From Sphingobacterium paucimobilis HER1398 (GTDB lineage: Bacteria > Bacteroidota > Bacteroidia > Sphingobacteriales > Sphingobacteriaceae): DNA of 64,000 nucleotides. A program made the translations under genes and the position numbers. The stretch covers positions 169,489 through 233,488 of the forward strand of contig NZ_ATDL01000003.1 of the NCBI RefSeq assembly GCF_000416985.1, read 5' to 3'. The first letter of the stretch is position 1. Each line of letters starts with the position of its first letter. Shown piece by piece: positions 35,320 to 44,095 of the stretch. The notes below the pieces were generated by a model. It was not told the DNA's origin. It saw only the letters and a program-made list of their open reading frames with translations, and did not search any database.

Positions 35320-36507
35320 TTATTGTAATTTCTGATGTGTGCGCCACCAAAGATCTGGCATCTCCCCCGATACAGCGAGTTGGTAATCCTCATAGCGACA
35401 CGGCACCAAGTAGTACCGCTCATTAATTGATTTGGTACCAAAGTAAGGTACTTGCATCCACCAACGGTCTGACTTTTTACTCTTCACGAATACCAATTCA
35501 TGTTCTTCATTTTCTAATTGTGTGCGATAGATGATATAAGCCGATTTTGGAATTAATGGCGCATCATTTTTACGATTATAATACCCATCAACAAAGCACC
35601 AGATCATCTGCGACACCAACATCGCCGTCTGTTCCATCGGGTCAAACGTTGGATTTAATTCATAGAAACCAATAGAGCTACATTTGTCCGACATTCCAGC
35701 ATACCGTGCGAGTTGACATGCCTCATCTCCAAAAAGACCATTCGGAACAGCATTCGCATTACCAGGAGCTTCAGAAGCTCGTATTGCCCCGATATCAAAG
35801 CTGACCATGTCAGCTGCCCGAATGATAGGCTCTGCCTGATCCAACTTGCCTGCTATCATGCCCACACGTTGCGCATTAAAAAAGAGCTTATCGTACATAT
35901 TAATAGATTCCTTACTCACCAAATAGGTTTGATAAGCAACATTGTTCAGATTGAACAAATAATCCGGCTGATGCAAGATAATATGATTCAGATAGGTCTG
36001 CGAATTTAAAGGAGTTTCCTGGGCACTTGCTTGATCCAGATCAAACTTAGCATCTATAATAGCGACTTCAACACGCTGCTCCAGATCTTCATATCCCCGA
36101 TACTGTGCATACGTCAGGTCTTGTCCCCCTCCAATAATCACTGGTACGATATCTGATTTGACCAATTCCTCTACCACTAAGCGTAACGCCGCATACGTAT
36201 CTTCTATACGACTACCTGGTTTAATATTGCCCAGGTCAACGATTGTCACATTATAATCCCCTTGATACAATTCATACAGATGTTTTCTTACGGCATTAGG
36301 TGCCTTTGCTGCTCCTTTATTACCGACAGCTCCCCTATCCTCTTCGACTCCGACAATAGCGAGATGAGGTCTGCTTTCTGGATTATCCAATACCGGAAAA
36401 TCATCGACGTATGCTTGGATAACGTAGCCAAATTGAGAGTTAAAATAACCATCGCCTGTTGAAAAATCAGTAATGGTCAGTGGGGAGAAAAAGTCTGCTA
36501 ACGACAT
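35320..36507 (-). CDS. Arginase/formimidoylglutamase-fold protein lacking metal ligands
   Basis: This 395-residue protein has the ureohydrolase fold: HLAIVGVEEDRGAVGNKG and PVIIGGGQDLTYAQY near the N-terminus, AIIDAKFDLD in the middle, MVSFDIGAIRASEAPG later and SIGFYELNP. In active arginases these motifs read GGDHS, DAHxD and SxDxDxxDP. Here the first His is Gln129, the second motif has Lys154 in place of His, and the third lacks the second Asp. Most of the manganese site is therefore gone and the protein is probably not a hydrolase. About 100 extra C-terminal residues follow the fold. The role is unknown. Confidence 0.85.
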   Translation of the reverse strand: MSLADFFSPLTITDFSTGDGYFNSQFGYVIQAYVDDFPVLDNPESRPHLAIVGVEEDRGAVGNKGAAKAPNAVRKHLYELYQGDYNVTIVDLGNIKPGSRIEDTYAALRLVVEELVKSDIVPVIIGGGQDLTYAQYRGYEDLEQRVEVAIIDAKFDLDQASAQETPLNSQTYLNHIILHQPDYLFNLNNVAYQTYLVSKESINMYDKLFFNAQRVGMIAGKLDQAEPIIRAADMVSFDIGAIRASEAPGNANAVPNGLFGDEACQLARYAGMSDKCSSIGFYELNPTFDPMEQTAMLVSQMIWCFVDGYYNRKNDAPLIPKSAYIIYRTQLENEEHELVFVKSKKSDRWWMQVPYFGTKSINERYYLVPCRYEDYQLAVSGEMPDLWWRTHQKLQ

Positions 36508-36662
36508 AGATTCAAGTAAATAAAGTCAGAAGTAAAAGTATAAAAAACTAATGCCTTATACTGTAAATAAGCTTAGTCAAATGTTGACTGTACTACAAAA
36601 ATGCATTAATTAACACAGGAAACCTTAAAAAAGTATCCACAAAATGTGGGAAAGTTGATTAA

Positions 36663-36694
36663 TTTGCATAGGAATTAGCAATGGGTTATCTTTG
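36663..36694 (+). promoter_or_regulatory. Promoter of the epimerase operon
   Basis: TTTG at 36663-36666 is followed after exactly 20 bases by TATCTTTG at 36687-36694, a complete match to the Bacteroidota -33/-7 consensus. Initiation near 36701 gives a 5' UTR of about 27 bases before the GTG start at 36728. This is the clearest promoter in the window. Confidence 0.8.
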
Positions 36695-36727
36695 AGAACA
36701 TCAAGTATTTCAACAATAAGTTAGCAA

Positions 36728-37693
36728 GTGATATTAGTAACAGGAGGAACAGGTTTTTTAGGTTCAGCGGTGATCAAACGTCTCGTTGAAAAAGGAAATG
36801 CAGTAATAGCTCTGAAACGGAGCAGTTCCCATATCCCCGAAAGCCTCAAGGCATCATCATTAATCGAATGGGTAGACGCTGATATTACAGACTATTTTGC
36901 GCTGTCGGACATTTTTGACCGTGTGACGCATGTCTATCATTGTGCCGCTAAAATATCCTATCAAAAAGAAGATGCCGAGCAGATGCTCCACGTCAATGTA
37001 GAGGGCACACAGCATATTGTCAACCTTTCTCTGGAGCATGGTGCTCGCCTATTACATGTCAGCTCCATTGCCGCCTTAGGCAGCAATAAACTTGGCAAAC
37101 CCGTTGACGAATTAGATAAATGGGAACATGATATCAATATGTCCAATTACTCCTTGTCCAAGTACAAAAGTGAATTGGAAGTATGGCGCGGTATCACCGA
37201 AGGACTGGACGCTGTAATAGTCAACCCCTCGGTCATCATGGGGGTCAACCCTGCCAAATCAGGCTCTGCCGTCATATTTGATCTGGTACAAAAAGGCATT
37301 AAAATATATCCTCCAGGATCCGTGGGTATTGTCGATGTCGAGGATGTCGCTGAAGTCATGATCGTTCTGATGGAACGGAATGACATTACTGCACAACGGT
37401 ACGTATTAAACAGCGAAAACATTACCAACAAGCAACTGTTGTCCACGATAGCGACTCTATTGGGCAAAAAGGCGCCAACCATTGCAGCCAGACCTTTCAT
37501 GCTACAACTGGCTTGGCGTGTTGCTAAACTGATTGCTAAGGTAAAGGGAAAACGACCTACCCTGACAAAAGAATCCGCTTACGCCGCCGCCGCTAAACTC
37601 GCTTATTCTAACACTAAAATTGTAAACGAAATAGGCTACAATTTCAAACCCATTACGCAGACACTCCAAGAAATAGCAAATACATATTCATAA
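36728..37693 (+). CDS. NAD-dependent epimerase/dehydratase (extended SDR)
   Basis: This 321-residue protein opens directly with the dinucleotide-binding motif MILVTGGTGFLGSAVIKRL. It has DITDYFAL, HVSSIAALG (catalytic Ser region) and MSNYSLSKYKSELEVW with the YxxxK pair. The start is GTG at 36728, because an in-frame TAG lies two codons upstream. It resembles dihydroflavonol reductase-like extended SDRs of Bacteroidota. The substrate is unknown. It is followed after 92 bases by the SerB fusion gene, possibly in one operon. Confidence 0.88.
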   Translation: MILVTGGTGFLGSAVIKRLVEKGNAVIALKRSSSHIPESLKASSLIEWVDADITDYFALSDIFDRVTHVYHCAAKISYQKEDAEQMLHVNVEGTQHIVNLSLEHGARLLHVSSIAALGSNKLGKPVDELDKWEHDINMSNYSLSKYKSELEVWRGITEGLDAVIVNPSVIMGVNPAKSGSAVIFDLVQKGIKIYPPGSVGIVDVEDVAEVMIVLMERNDITAQRYVLNSENITNKQLLSTIATLLGKKAPTIAARPFMLQLAWRVAKLIAKVKGKRPTLTKESAYAAAAKLAYSNTKIVNEIGYNFKPITQTLQEIANTYS

Positions 37694-37718
37694 CACAAAC
37701 AACAACAATCTAAACCCA

Positions 37719-37769
37719 ATGAAACGTATAGGATTTGCTCCCTGTAACACCTATAGGAATCATTACTAA
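37719..37769 (+). CDS. Possible 16-codon upstream ORF before the SerB fusion gene
   Basis: ATG at 37719 opens MKRIGFAPCNTYRNHY and stops at 37769, 16 bases before the ATG of the SerB fusion gene. It has no Ser codon, so it is not an obvious serine sensor, and no terminator hairpin accompanies it. It may be chance. Confidence 0.25.
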   Translation: MKRIGFAPCNTYRNHY

Positions 37770-37785
37770 AAAACCGTTTATTACA

Positions 37786-39081
37786 ATGAAGAACTATTAC
37801 ATCATTGATTTTGACAGCACTTTTACACAGGTTGAAGCACTGGATGAACTCGCTCGCATATCACTCGAAGGTGACCCTGAGCAGGAAAAAGTATACCAAG
37901 AGATCGAGCGCTACACCAACCTGGCTATGGAAGGCAAGATTTCATTCCGAGAGAGTCTAGCGGGTAGAATAGCGCTGTTAAAAGCAAACAAAAATCATTT
38001 AGACAAACTTATAAGCCATCTTAAAAAGAAGGTTTCAAAATCATTTGATCGTAATAGAGAATTTTTAAAGAGCAATTCTGATACCGCTTGGATTGTATCC
38101 GGAGGATTCAAAGAATTTATCACTCCAGTGGTATCGCCCTATGGGATAAAAACAGAAAATATCTATGCCAATACCTTCCTGTTCGATGATAAAGGGAATA
38201 TTATCGGATATGATGCCGACAACCCATTGTCCGATGAGGGTGGAAAAGTAAAGCTATTGAGGGAGCTTAATATCCAAGGTCGTCTTTTTGGAATTGGAGA
38301 CGGATACTCTGATTTCCAACTGAAAGAATCCGGACTGATAGAGAAGTTCTTTGCCTTCACCGAGAACATATCCCGCCAGAGTGTTACAGATCGGGCGGAT
38401 CACGTTACACCCAGCTTTGACGAGTTCTTGTATGTCAATGACCTCCCACGTGCCATATCCTATCCGAAAAACAGAATCTTATGCCTTATCGTAGGTGATG
38501 TCCCAGAGATATCCAGTCATATCTTAAAAAGAGATGGCTTCTCGATCCGAGTCAAGGATACATTTGAGGACAAATACACAAAAGATGTCGGCATGCTCCT
38601 TTTAGGGCCTGGGGTAGATATCTCTGATGAACAATTGGAACGCGCTGCAAAGCTAAAAACAATAGGTTATCTAGGGGATGTAAAAGGACACATGAGCCGC
38701 TCTATCTGTAGTCAGAAAGGCATTGTGGTATTTGATGACAAAAAGAATAAAGCACACAATGCAGAATTCATCCCACGGCGTATGGCTGAATTCATCAATA
38801 ATGGCGATACCGACCAGAGCCGTAACTTCCCCAACCTCCTACTTCCCAAGAAGATAAAAGGCCATCGCTTGTTGCATATCCACAAAAACGTTCCAGGTAT
38901 CATGGCACAGCTCAACAATGTGTATGCTGAAAACGAAATCAATATCCTTGCACAGTTCTTAATGACACGGGGAGATATCGGCTATGCTGTCACCGATATC
39001 GACACCAATTATGATAAGGGATTACTAAAACAATTAAGACAGATCGATCATACAATTAAATTTCGGATATTGTATAAATAG
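37786..39081 (+). CDS. serB: Phosphoserine phosphatase fused to a SerA remnant with ACT domain
   Basis: Counted from ATG 37786 the protein has 431 residues. Residues 1-225 are a HAD-type phosphatase: motif I IIDFDST (D8, D10), motif II IVSGGF (S105) and motif III GIGDGYSD (D172, D176). Residues 230-350 resemble the substrate-binding half of D-3-phosphoglycerate dehydrogenase (DISDEQLERAAKLKTIGYLG, QKGIVVFDDKK, then NFPN), but the NAD-binding Rossmann domain is absent. Residues 359-431 are a SerA-type ACT domain (LLHIHKNVPGIMAQLNNVYAE). The fusion is probably a serine-regulated phosphoserine phosphatase; that is inference. A longer version from TTG at 37735 is less likely. Confidence 0.82.
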   Translation: MKNYYIIDFDSTFTQVEALDELARISLEGDPEQEKVYQEIERYTNLAMEGKISFRESLAGRIALLKANKNHLDKLISHLKKKVSKSFDRNREFLKSNSDTAWIVSGGFKEFITPVVSPYGIKTENIYANTFLFDDKGNIIGYDADNPLSDEGGKVKLLRELNIQGRLFGIGDGYSDFQLKESGLIEKFFAFTENISRQSVTDRADHVTPSFDEFLYVNDLPRAISYPKNRILCLIVGDVPEISSHILKRDGFSIRVKDTFEDKYTKDVGMLLLGPGVDISDEQLERAAKLKTIGYLGDVKGHMSRSICSQKGIVVFDDKKNKAHNAEFIPRRMAEFINNGDTDQSRNFPNLLLPKKIKGHRLLHIHKNVPGIMAQLNNVYAENEINILAQFLMTRGDIGYAVTDIDTNYDKGLLKQLRQIDHTIKFRILYK

Positions 39082-39181
39082 GCCTAGAGATTGCTCTCTG
39101 AGGAGCGAGGTCAAATAAGCAGAAACTGGTTTAAGAGTTTTTTTGTAAATTACATCAAAAAACAATAACACATATATAGGC

Positions 39182-40024
39182 ATGAAAAAGGTAATACTTT
39201 CGATAGCAACAGCTACATTGCTTTTCCTAGGAACAGGGATTAGCAACGCACAGGTCAAACTTCCGCCAACGAGCAGCAGTCAGACCATAACTCAAGGTCT
39301 AGGGATCAAAGACATCGTGCTAACCTACCAACGTCCAAACAAAAACAATCGTGCTGTTTTTGGTAGTCTAGTTCCTTATGGAGAAGTATGGCGGACAGGA
39401 GCAAATAATATCCCCAGCATAACGTTTGCTGAAGAGGTGTCTATCGAGGGAAACAAAGTTCCTGCCGGCACCTACGGTCTATTTACCATTCCCCACAAAA
39501 ATGAATGGACGATTATATTAAGCAAAAACGTAAAACAATGGGGCGCTTATCAATACAATAAATCAGAGGATTTACTCCGTTTCAACGTCAAGCCACAGAC
39601 ACTAGCAGAAAACGTAGAGACATTTACTATTGCCTTTGAAGACGTAACGACCAAGTCCACAAAAGTAACTTTAGCATGGGAAAAAACGAAAGTCGGTTTT
39701 AATATAACGACGGATCAATCGAAAGAAATCCTTTCTAACATAGATCAAGCGATGCTTGGGGAAAACAAGCCTTACCTACATGCTGCCCAATATTACTTAA
39801 ACAATGACCTGGATCTAAAAAAAGCAGTGGAATGGATTAAAAAAGGTGATGAAGGAAATACCTCTGCTCCACATTTAAAATATTGGAAAGCTAAAATCCT
39901 CGATAAAGCAGGAGACAAAGCTGGTGCAAGACAGGCTGCAAAAGAAGGAATCGAAATGGCTACAAAACTAAATAATCCAGAGTATATCAAAATGAACACG
40001 GAAGCTTTAAAGGCAATTAAATAG
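39182..40024 (+). CDS. DUF2911 domain-containing secreted protein
   Basis: This 280-residue protein has a signal peptide (MKKVILSIATATLLFLGTGISNAQ) and a DUF2911 domain at about residues 30-165 (YGEVWRTGANNIPSITFAEEV, VPAGTYGLFTIPHKNEWTIILSKN). A helical, TPR-like tail follows (LHAAQYYLNNDLDLKKAVEWIKKG). DUF2911 proteins are common and often abundant in the Bacteroidota envelope, but their function is unknown. The gene is followed by a strong terminator at 40054-40096. Confidence 0.88.
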   Translation: MKKVILSIATATLLFLGTGISNAQVKLPPTSSSQTITQGLGIKDIVLTYQRPNKNNRAVFGSLVPYGEVWRTGANNIPSITFAEEVSIEGNKVPAGTYGLFTIPHKNEWTIILSKNVKQWGAYQYNKSEDLLRFNVKPQTLAENVETFTIAFEDVTTKSTKVTLAWEKTKVGFNITTDQSKEILSNIDQAMLGENKPYLHAAQYYLNNDLDLKKAVEWIKKGDEGNTSAPHLKYWKAKILDKAGDKAGARQAAKEGIEMATKLNNPEYIKMNTEALKAIK

Positions 40025-40053
40025 TATCCGCGTAGTTGGAACATACGATCTAT

Positions 40054-40096
40054 AACAACGTCATCTCAAATATATTCGAGATGACGTTGTTTTTTT
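40054..40096. terminator. Bidirectional intrinsic terminator
   Basis: AACAACGTCATCTC (40054-40067) and GAGATGACGTTGTT (40078-40091) pair perfectly over 14 bases and are followed by a T-run on the plus strand (to 40096). It separates the DUF2911 gene from the convergent dehydrogenase gene that ends at 40113 and could serve both. Confidence 0.92.
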
Positions 40097-40112
40097 AAGG
40101 TGTATCCAAAAA

Positions 40113-43034
40113 TTATACCAGGGCCTGGTAGAGTACCTCAATAGGGTGCATTGCTTTTACCCCTGTCCCATCTTTAATCTGATGTCGACAACTGGTACCC
40201 GGAGCAATTACGATATCTTCTTCAGACCTCCTATTAATTGCAGGAAACAAAACCAGGTTTCCAACCTGCATTGATAGCTTATAGTGCTCGCGCTCATAGC
40301 CAAATGATCCCGCCATTCCGCAACATCCTGATGGTATAACCTTAACAGTCGCCCCTTTCATGATCTTCAGCGCATGCTCGGTATACCCCTGCAATTTCCA
40401 GGCCTTTTGCTGGCAATGGGTATGGAGTAAAATCTGACGCTTACTCTCGTCAAACATAGCTGGGGAAATATTCCCCTTTTTACTTTCGCTAACGAGAAAC
40501 TCTTCAATAAGCATAGCATATGGCGCGATTCGCCTGGCATCAGCCTCTAACTCAGGAGAGACTAAGTCCACATATTCATCCCTAAATGTCAATATAGCGG
40601 ATGGTTCTACTGCCAATAGCGGCGTATCTGCCGACAATCGTGAAGCAAACGTCCTTACATTCTTATCTGCCAGTTTTCTAGCATCACGCAACAGTCCCTT
40701 AGAGAGCAATGCCCGTCCACTGGGGGCATGGTCAACCATCAACACCTCATAACCTAATCTTTCTAAGAGTAAAATGGATTTTTGGCCAATTTCTAAATCA
40801 TTGTAATTGGTAAATTCATCACAGAAAAAATAGACCGTACCTTTCACCTTTCTATCGCTAGGCTTATCCTTGCTCACGAACCACTTTCTCAACGGCATGC
40901 TGCCTAACAAGGGTAAGCTTCTATCTTCTGCAAAACCGACTATACGTTTAGCCAATCTTCCGATGATTGGATTTTGTACCGACCAGTTATACAAGCCGGG
41001 CATATAAGCCATCAATCCCATAAGCTTATCTACATGTCCAATCATACGGCTGCGTAATGGCACTCCATGTGTGTCATAATATTGCTGCAAAAAATCGGCT
41101 TTCATTTTGGCCATATCGACACTAGATGGACATTCAATCTTACAACCTTTACAGCTCAGACACAGATCCATCACTTCTTTTATTTCAGGATGATCAAAAG
41201 GATTATCCTGGGTCGAATAGGTCAAAAACTCGCGTAATATGTTAGCTCGTGCACGCGTTGTATCTTTTTCATTGCGACTCGCCATATAGGAAGGACACAT
41301 GGTACCTCCGGACAATTCAGACTTCCGACAGTCTCCCGAACCATTACATTGCTCGGCATGCCCCAAAATATCCTGTCCGGCATATCGGAACACTGTTTTT
41401 ATAGCTTTGCGTTCCACGCCCGGTTCATAGCGCAAAAAAGTATTCATCGCTGGAGAGTCTACAATCTTACCCGGATTAAAAATACAGGCAGGATCCCATT
41501 GCTGCTTTATATCTTTCAACAATTGATAGTTGCGATCTCCAATCATATACGGAATAAACTCACCGCGCAGACGTCCATCCCCGTGCTCTCCACTCAATGA
41601 ACCTTTGTATTTCTTTACTAGTTTTGCAATTTCAAAGGCAATCTCCCGAAACAATCTATTCCCATCCTCCGTCTTCAGATTCAGAATAGGACGCAGATGC
41701 AATTCTCCTGTCGCAGCATGTGCGTAGTGAACAGAGTATAGGCCATACTTTTCCAAGACGGTATTAAACTCCGCAATATAAGCAGGAAGATCTTCGACTG
41801 CTACTGCCGTATCTTCGATCACCGCCACAGGTTTTTCATCCCCCGGCATATTGCTCAGCAGCCCCAATCCCGCTTTGCGTAAGTCCCACACCCGCTTTCT
41901 ATCAGCTCCAAAGATAACCGGAAAATAATACCCCAGACCAGCTGCACGCATCGCCGTTTCTACCTGCCCTGCCTTGCTACGGATATCTTCCTCACTATCA
42001 CCTTCGTACTCTACGATTAAAATAGCCTCGGGTGTACCTTCCACAAAAAAACGATTGTGCCGTTGCTCCAGGTTGCTAGCTGTGCATTCTAGAATATAGT
42101 GATCCATCAATTCGCTAACTAGAGGCTTGTGCTCCAAAGCTATTAAATTGGCTCGTAGAGCATCGTCCAGGGAGTTAAAATGGACACACAGCAGACCTGT
42201 CGGCTTTGTCCGTAGTCGGTCAACATGCAATTTAATCTCTGTCATGAAAAACAGTGTCCCTTCGGAACCGCATATCAGTTTACAAAAATTGAACGCATCT
42301 CCTCCTGCTGTAAATGGATCGCTTTCCAACAGCAGGTCTACAGCATATCCTGTATTTCGTCGATTTATACTTGCTTTGGGGAACTGTTGTCTTATTTCCT
42401 CTTGGTTATTATAATCGCCCAAGATACTTCGGATCTGTCGATAGACTTCCCCTTCCAAAGACTGCAAATCACACTTCGCTATAAAATCGTCAAAAGACAG
42501 TGCTTTAAACGAAGTCTTGGTGCCGTCGGAAAGGAAACCATGAATTTCCAAGGTATGTTCTCGAGTACTATGGTAGATCAACGAATTGGAACCACAGGAG
42601 TTATTCCCGACCATCCCCCCGATCATCGCTCGATTCGCTGTCGAGGTCTCTGGGCCAAAATACAAGCCTAAAGGCTTTAAGAACATATTTAACTCATCCC
42701 GAATAACCCCTGGCTGTACCCTGACCCATTGTTCTATAACATTTACTTCAAGAATATCTGTAAAGTGTTTAGATACGTCTACGATAATGCCTCCCCCAAC
42801 AACCTGGCCTGCCAAGGAAGTACCAGCTGTCCTGGGAATAAGTGATGTTTTATTCGCAATTGCAAATTGGATAAGATGCTGGATATCCGCTTCATTCCGT
42901 GGCAATGCGACAGCAAGCGGCATCTCTCTATATGCCGATGCATCTGTAGCATAGAGCGTACGCATCAGCTTGTCGCTATGCAGCTCACCCTCCATCACAC
43001 TTGCTAATTGCTGCAACCTCTCTTCCACAAGCAA
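40113..43034 (-). CDS. ydiJ: FAD- and FeS-dependent dehydrogenase, YdiJ type (probable D-2-hydroxyglutarate dehydrogenase)
   Basis: This 973-residue protein joins a GlcD-like half to a GlpC-like half. Residues about 20-230 are the FAD-binding PCMH domain (LIPRTAGTSLAGQVVGGGIIVDVSKH, GGMVGNNSCGSNSLIY), and a FAD-oxidase C domain runs to about 530. Two ferredoxin-like Cys clusters follow (CNGSGDC...CPSY; CLSCKGCKIECPS), then CCG-type motifs (HTHCQQKAW, SGCCGMAGSFGYE). E. coli YdiJ and its Pseudomonas relatives oxidise D-2-hydroxyglutarate; lactate or glycolate remain possible. The start is non-ATG (TTG 43034 or GTG 43028), since a TAG lies just upstream. It follows the DUF1338 gene by 6 bases. 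Confidence 0.85.
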   Translation of the reverse strand: MLVEERLQQLASVMEGELHSDKLMRTLYATDASAYREMPLAVALPRNEADIQHLIQFAIANKTSLIPRTAGTSLAGQVVGGGIIVDVSKHFTDILEVNVIEQWVRVQPGVIRDELNMFLKPLGLYFGPETSTANRAMIGGMVGNNSCGSNSLIYHSTREHTLEIHGFLSDGTKTSFKALSFDDFIAKCDLQSLEGEVYRQIRSILGDYNNQEEIRQQFPKASINRRNTGYAVDLLLESDPFTAGGDAFNFCKLICGSEGTLFFMTEIKLHVDRLRTKPTGLLCVHFNSLDDALRANLIALEHKPLVSELMDHYILECTASNLEQRHNRFFVEGTPEAILIVEYEGDSEEDIRSKAGQVETAMRAAGLGYYFPVIFGADRKRVWDLRKAGLGLLSNMPGDEKPVAVIEDTAVAVEDLPAYIAEFNTVLEKYGLYSVHYAHAATGELHLRPILNLKTEDGNRLFREIAFEIAKLVKKYKGSLSGEHGDGRLRGEFIPYMIGDRNYQLLKDIKQQWDPACIFNPGKIVDSPAMNTFLRYEPGVERKAIKTVFRYAGQDILGHAEQCNGSGDCRKSELSGGTMCPSYMASRNEKDTTRARANILREFLTYSTQDNPFDHPEIKEVMDLCLSCKGCKIECPSSVDMAKMKADFLQQYYDTHGVPLRSRMIGHVDKLMGLMAYMPGLYNWSVQNPIIGRLAKRIVGFAEDRSLPLLGSMPLRKWFVSKDKPSDRKVKGTVYFFCDEFTNYNDLEIGQKSILLLERLGYEVLMVDHAPSGRALLSKGLLRDARKLADKNVRTFASRLSADTPLLAVEPSAILTFRDEYVDLVSPELEADARRIAPYAMLIEEFLVSESKKGNISPAMFDESKRQILLHTHCQQKAWKLQGYTEHALKIMKGATVKVIPSGCCGMAGSFGYEREHYKLSMQVGNLVLFPAINRRSEEDIVIAPGTSCRHQIKDGTGVKAMHPIEVLYQALV

Positions 43035-43040
43035 ACTCTA

Positions 43041-43949
43041 TTAAGAACCTTTTATCTGGGTTGTATATGTACTTTCAAAAATCTTATCGGCATTATTGGT
43101 CTCAAACCCATCTCTTCGATGTGTCGCACGAATCTCACTTTTATCCAAATCCTTGAATTCAGGCAATACGCTACGCTCGGCAAACTCCACATAGCTACCG
43201 GCTATTTCTAATGTCTGATTGTCCGCAAAAGTCGCTTTATATAAAGCAGACACCGTACTGCTCTGCCTCAATAGATGGTCATCACTAGTCTTGATCACAC
43301 CTCCTGAATTGTTGAGTTTGACACCTATACTTATCAAAAAAGAATTAAACTCTTCTAGCGTATTATAACCGTCTTTCAGCTCATGGATACTGATGGTATA
43401 ATGGTTTAAATAGTATCTATTATAAATAACCCAAGCCGCGTATTCACTTTCTTCCAGCAACAACTTATAATCTTCAGAAGTTGGCAGATCCCACAGCGGT
43501 CTTTGCAGAAAATCGGCAACCTCTTGCCCATGCTCTAAATTAATGTGATCTACAGGGTCTTCCGTAATATGAGCGGTGTATTTATATATAATCTCCTGTG
43601 CTTTGGGGCTCAGGTCCTGTACACGCAATTCCGAAACAAATATACGCGGGTATCCCTCTTGTGGTGGCGAAAACCAATATGCATCTAATTTTTTACCCTC
43701 AAAGTGATAATAGTCTCGTTTTTGATAGCCAAAAGCCAAAAATATCTTCTCAAAAGACTTAATACCCAAGTGAGGTACTCCTAATGTACGAAAAGCGATA
43801 TGATCATTTACAATATCCTCCTGGGAGCCGATCACACCTTTATCCAGTAATGCTTGAGTGATTTTATTCACATCCGAAACATTAGCTCTATAATGATCAA
43901 ACAGATCATTCAACACGACATCTAATGGTTTATTTTCATCAAAATGCAT
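43041..43949 (-). CDS. hglS: DUF1338 protein, 2-oxoadipate dioxygenase/decarboxylase (HglS-like)
   Basis: This 302-residue non-haem iron enzyme of the DUF1338 family has VNDHIAFRT, which carries the H-x-x-x-R pair (H50, R54) that matches the metal His and substrate Arg of the characterised Pseudomonas HglS. LNHYTISIHE (H183 or H189) and SYVEFAER (E255) are candidates for the other ligands. HglS turns 2-oxoadipate into D-2-hydroxyglutarate in lysine breakdown. The next gene, 6 bases on, is the dehydrogenase that would oxidise that product to 2-oxoglutarate, which strongly supports the assignment. The protein is shorter than the Pseudomonas enzyme. Confidence 0.83.
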   Translation of the reverse strand: MHFDENKPLDVVLNDLFDHYRANVSDVNKITQALLDKGVIGSQEDIVNDHIAFRTLGVPHLGIKSFEKIFLAFGYQKRDYYHFEGKKLDAYWFSPPQEGYPRIFVSELRVQDLSPKAQEIIYKYTAHITEDPVDHINLEHGQEVADFLQRPLWDLPTSEDYKLLLEESEYAAWVIYNRYYLNHYTISIHELKDGYNTLEEFNSFLISIGVKLNNSGGVIKTSDDHLLRQSSTVSALYKATFADNQTLEIAGSYVEFAERSVLPEFKDLDKSEIRATHRRDGFETNNADKIFESTYTTQIKGS

Positions 43950-44095
43950 ATGATCAAAAATTTAAAGTTTATACTACAGTAAATTTAGCAAATAGATTCT
44001 AATAAATCACCAAAACAAAACTATTATCGAACAAAAATCAGACACAAAGTGTTTTTAGAGAAAAATATTCTAAAAAAACAGATAAGTACAGAATC

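Noticed and set aside
42225..42954. Long plus-strand ORFs opposite the YdiJ-type gene
   Set aside because: These are antisense shadows of a conserved FAD domain with no similarity to known proteins.
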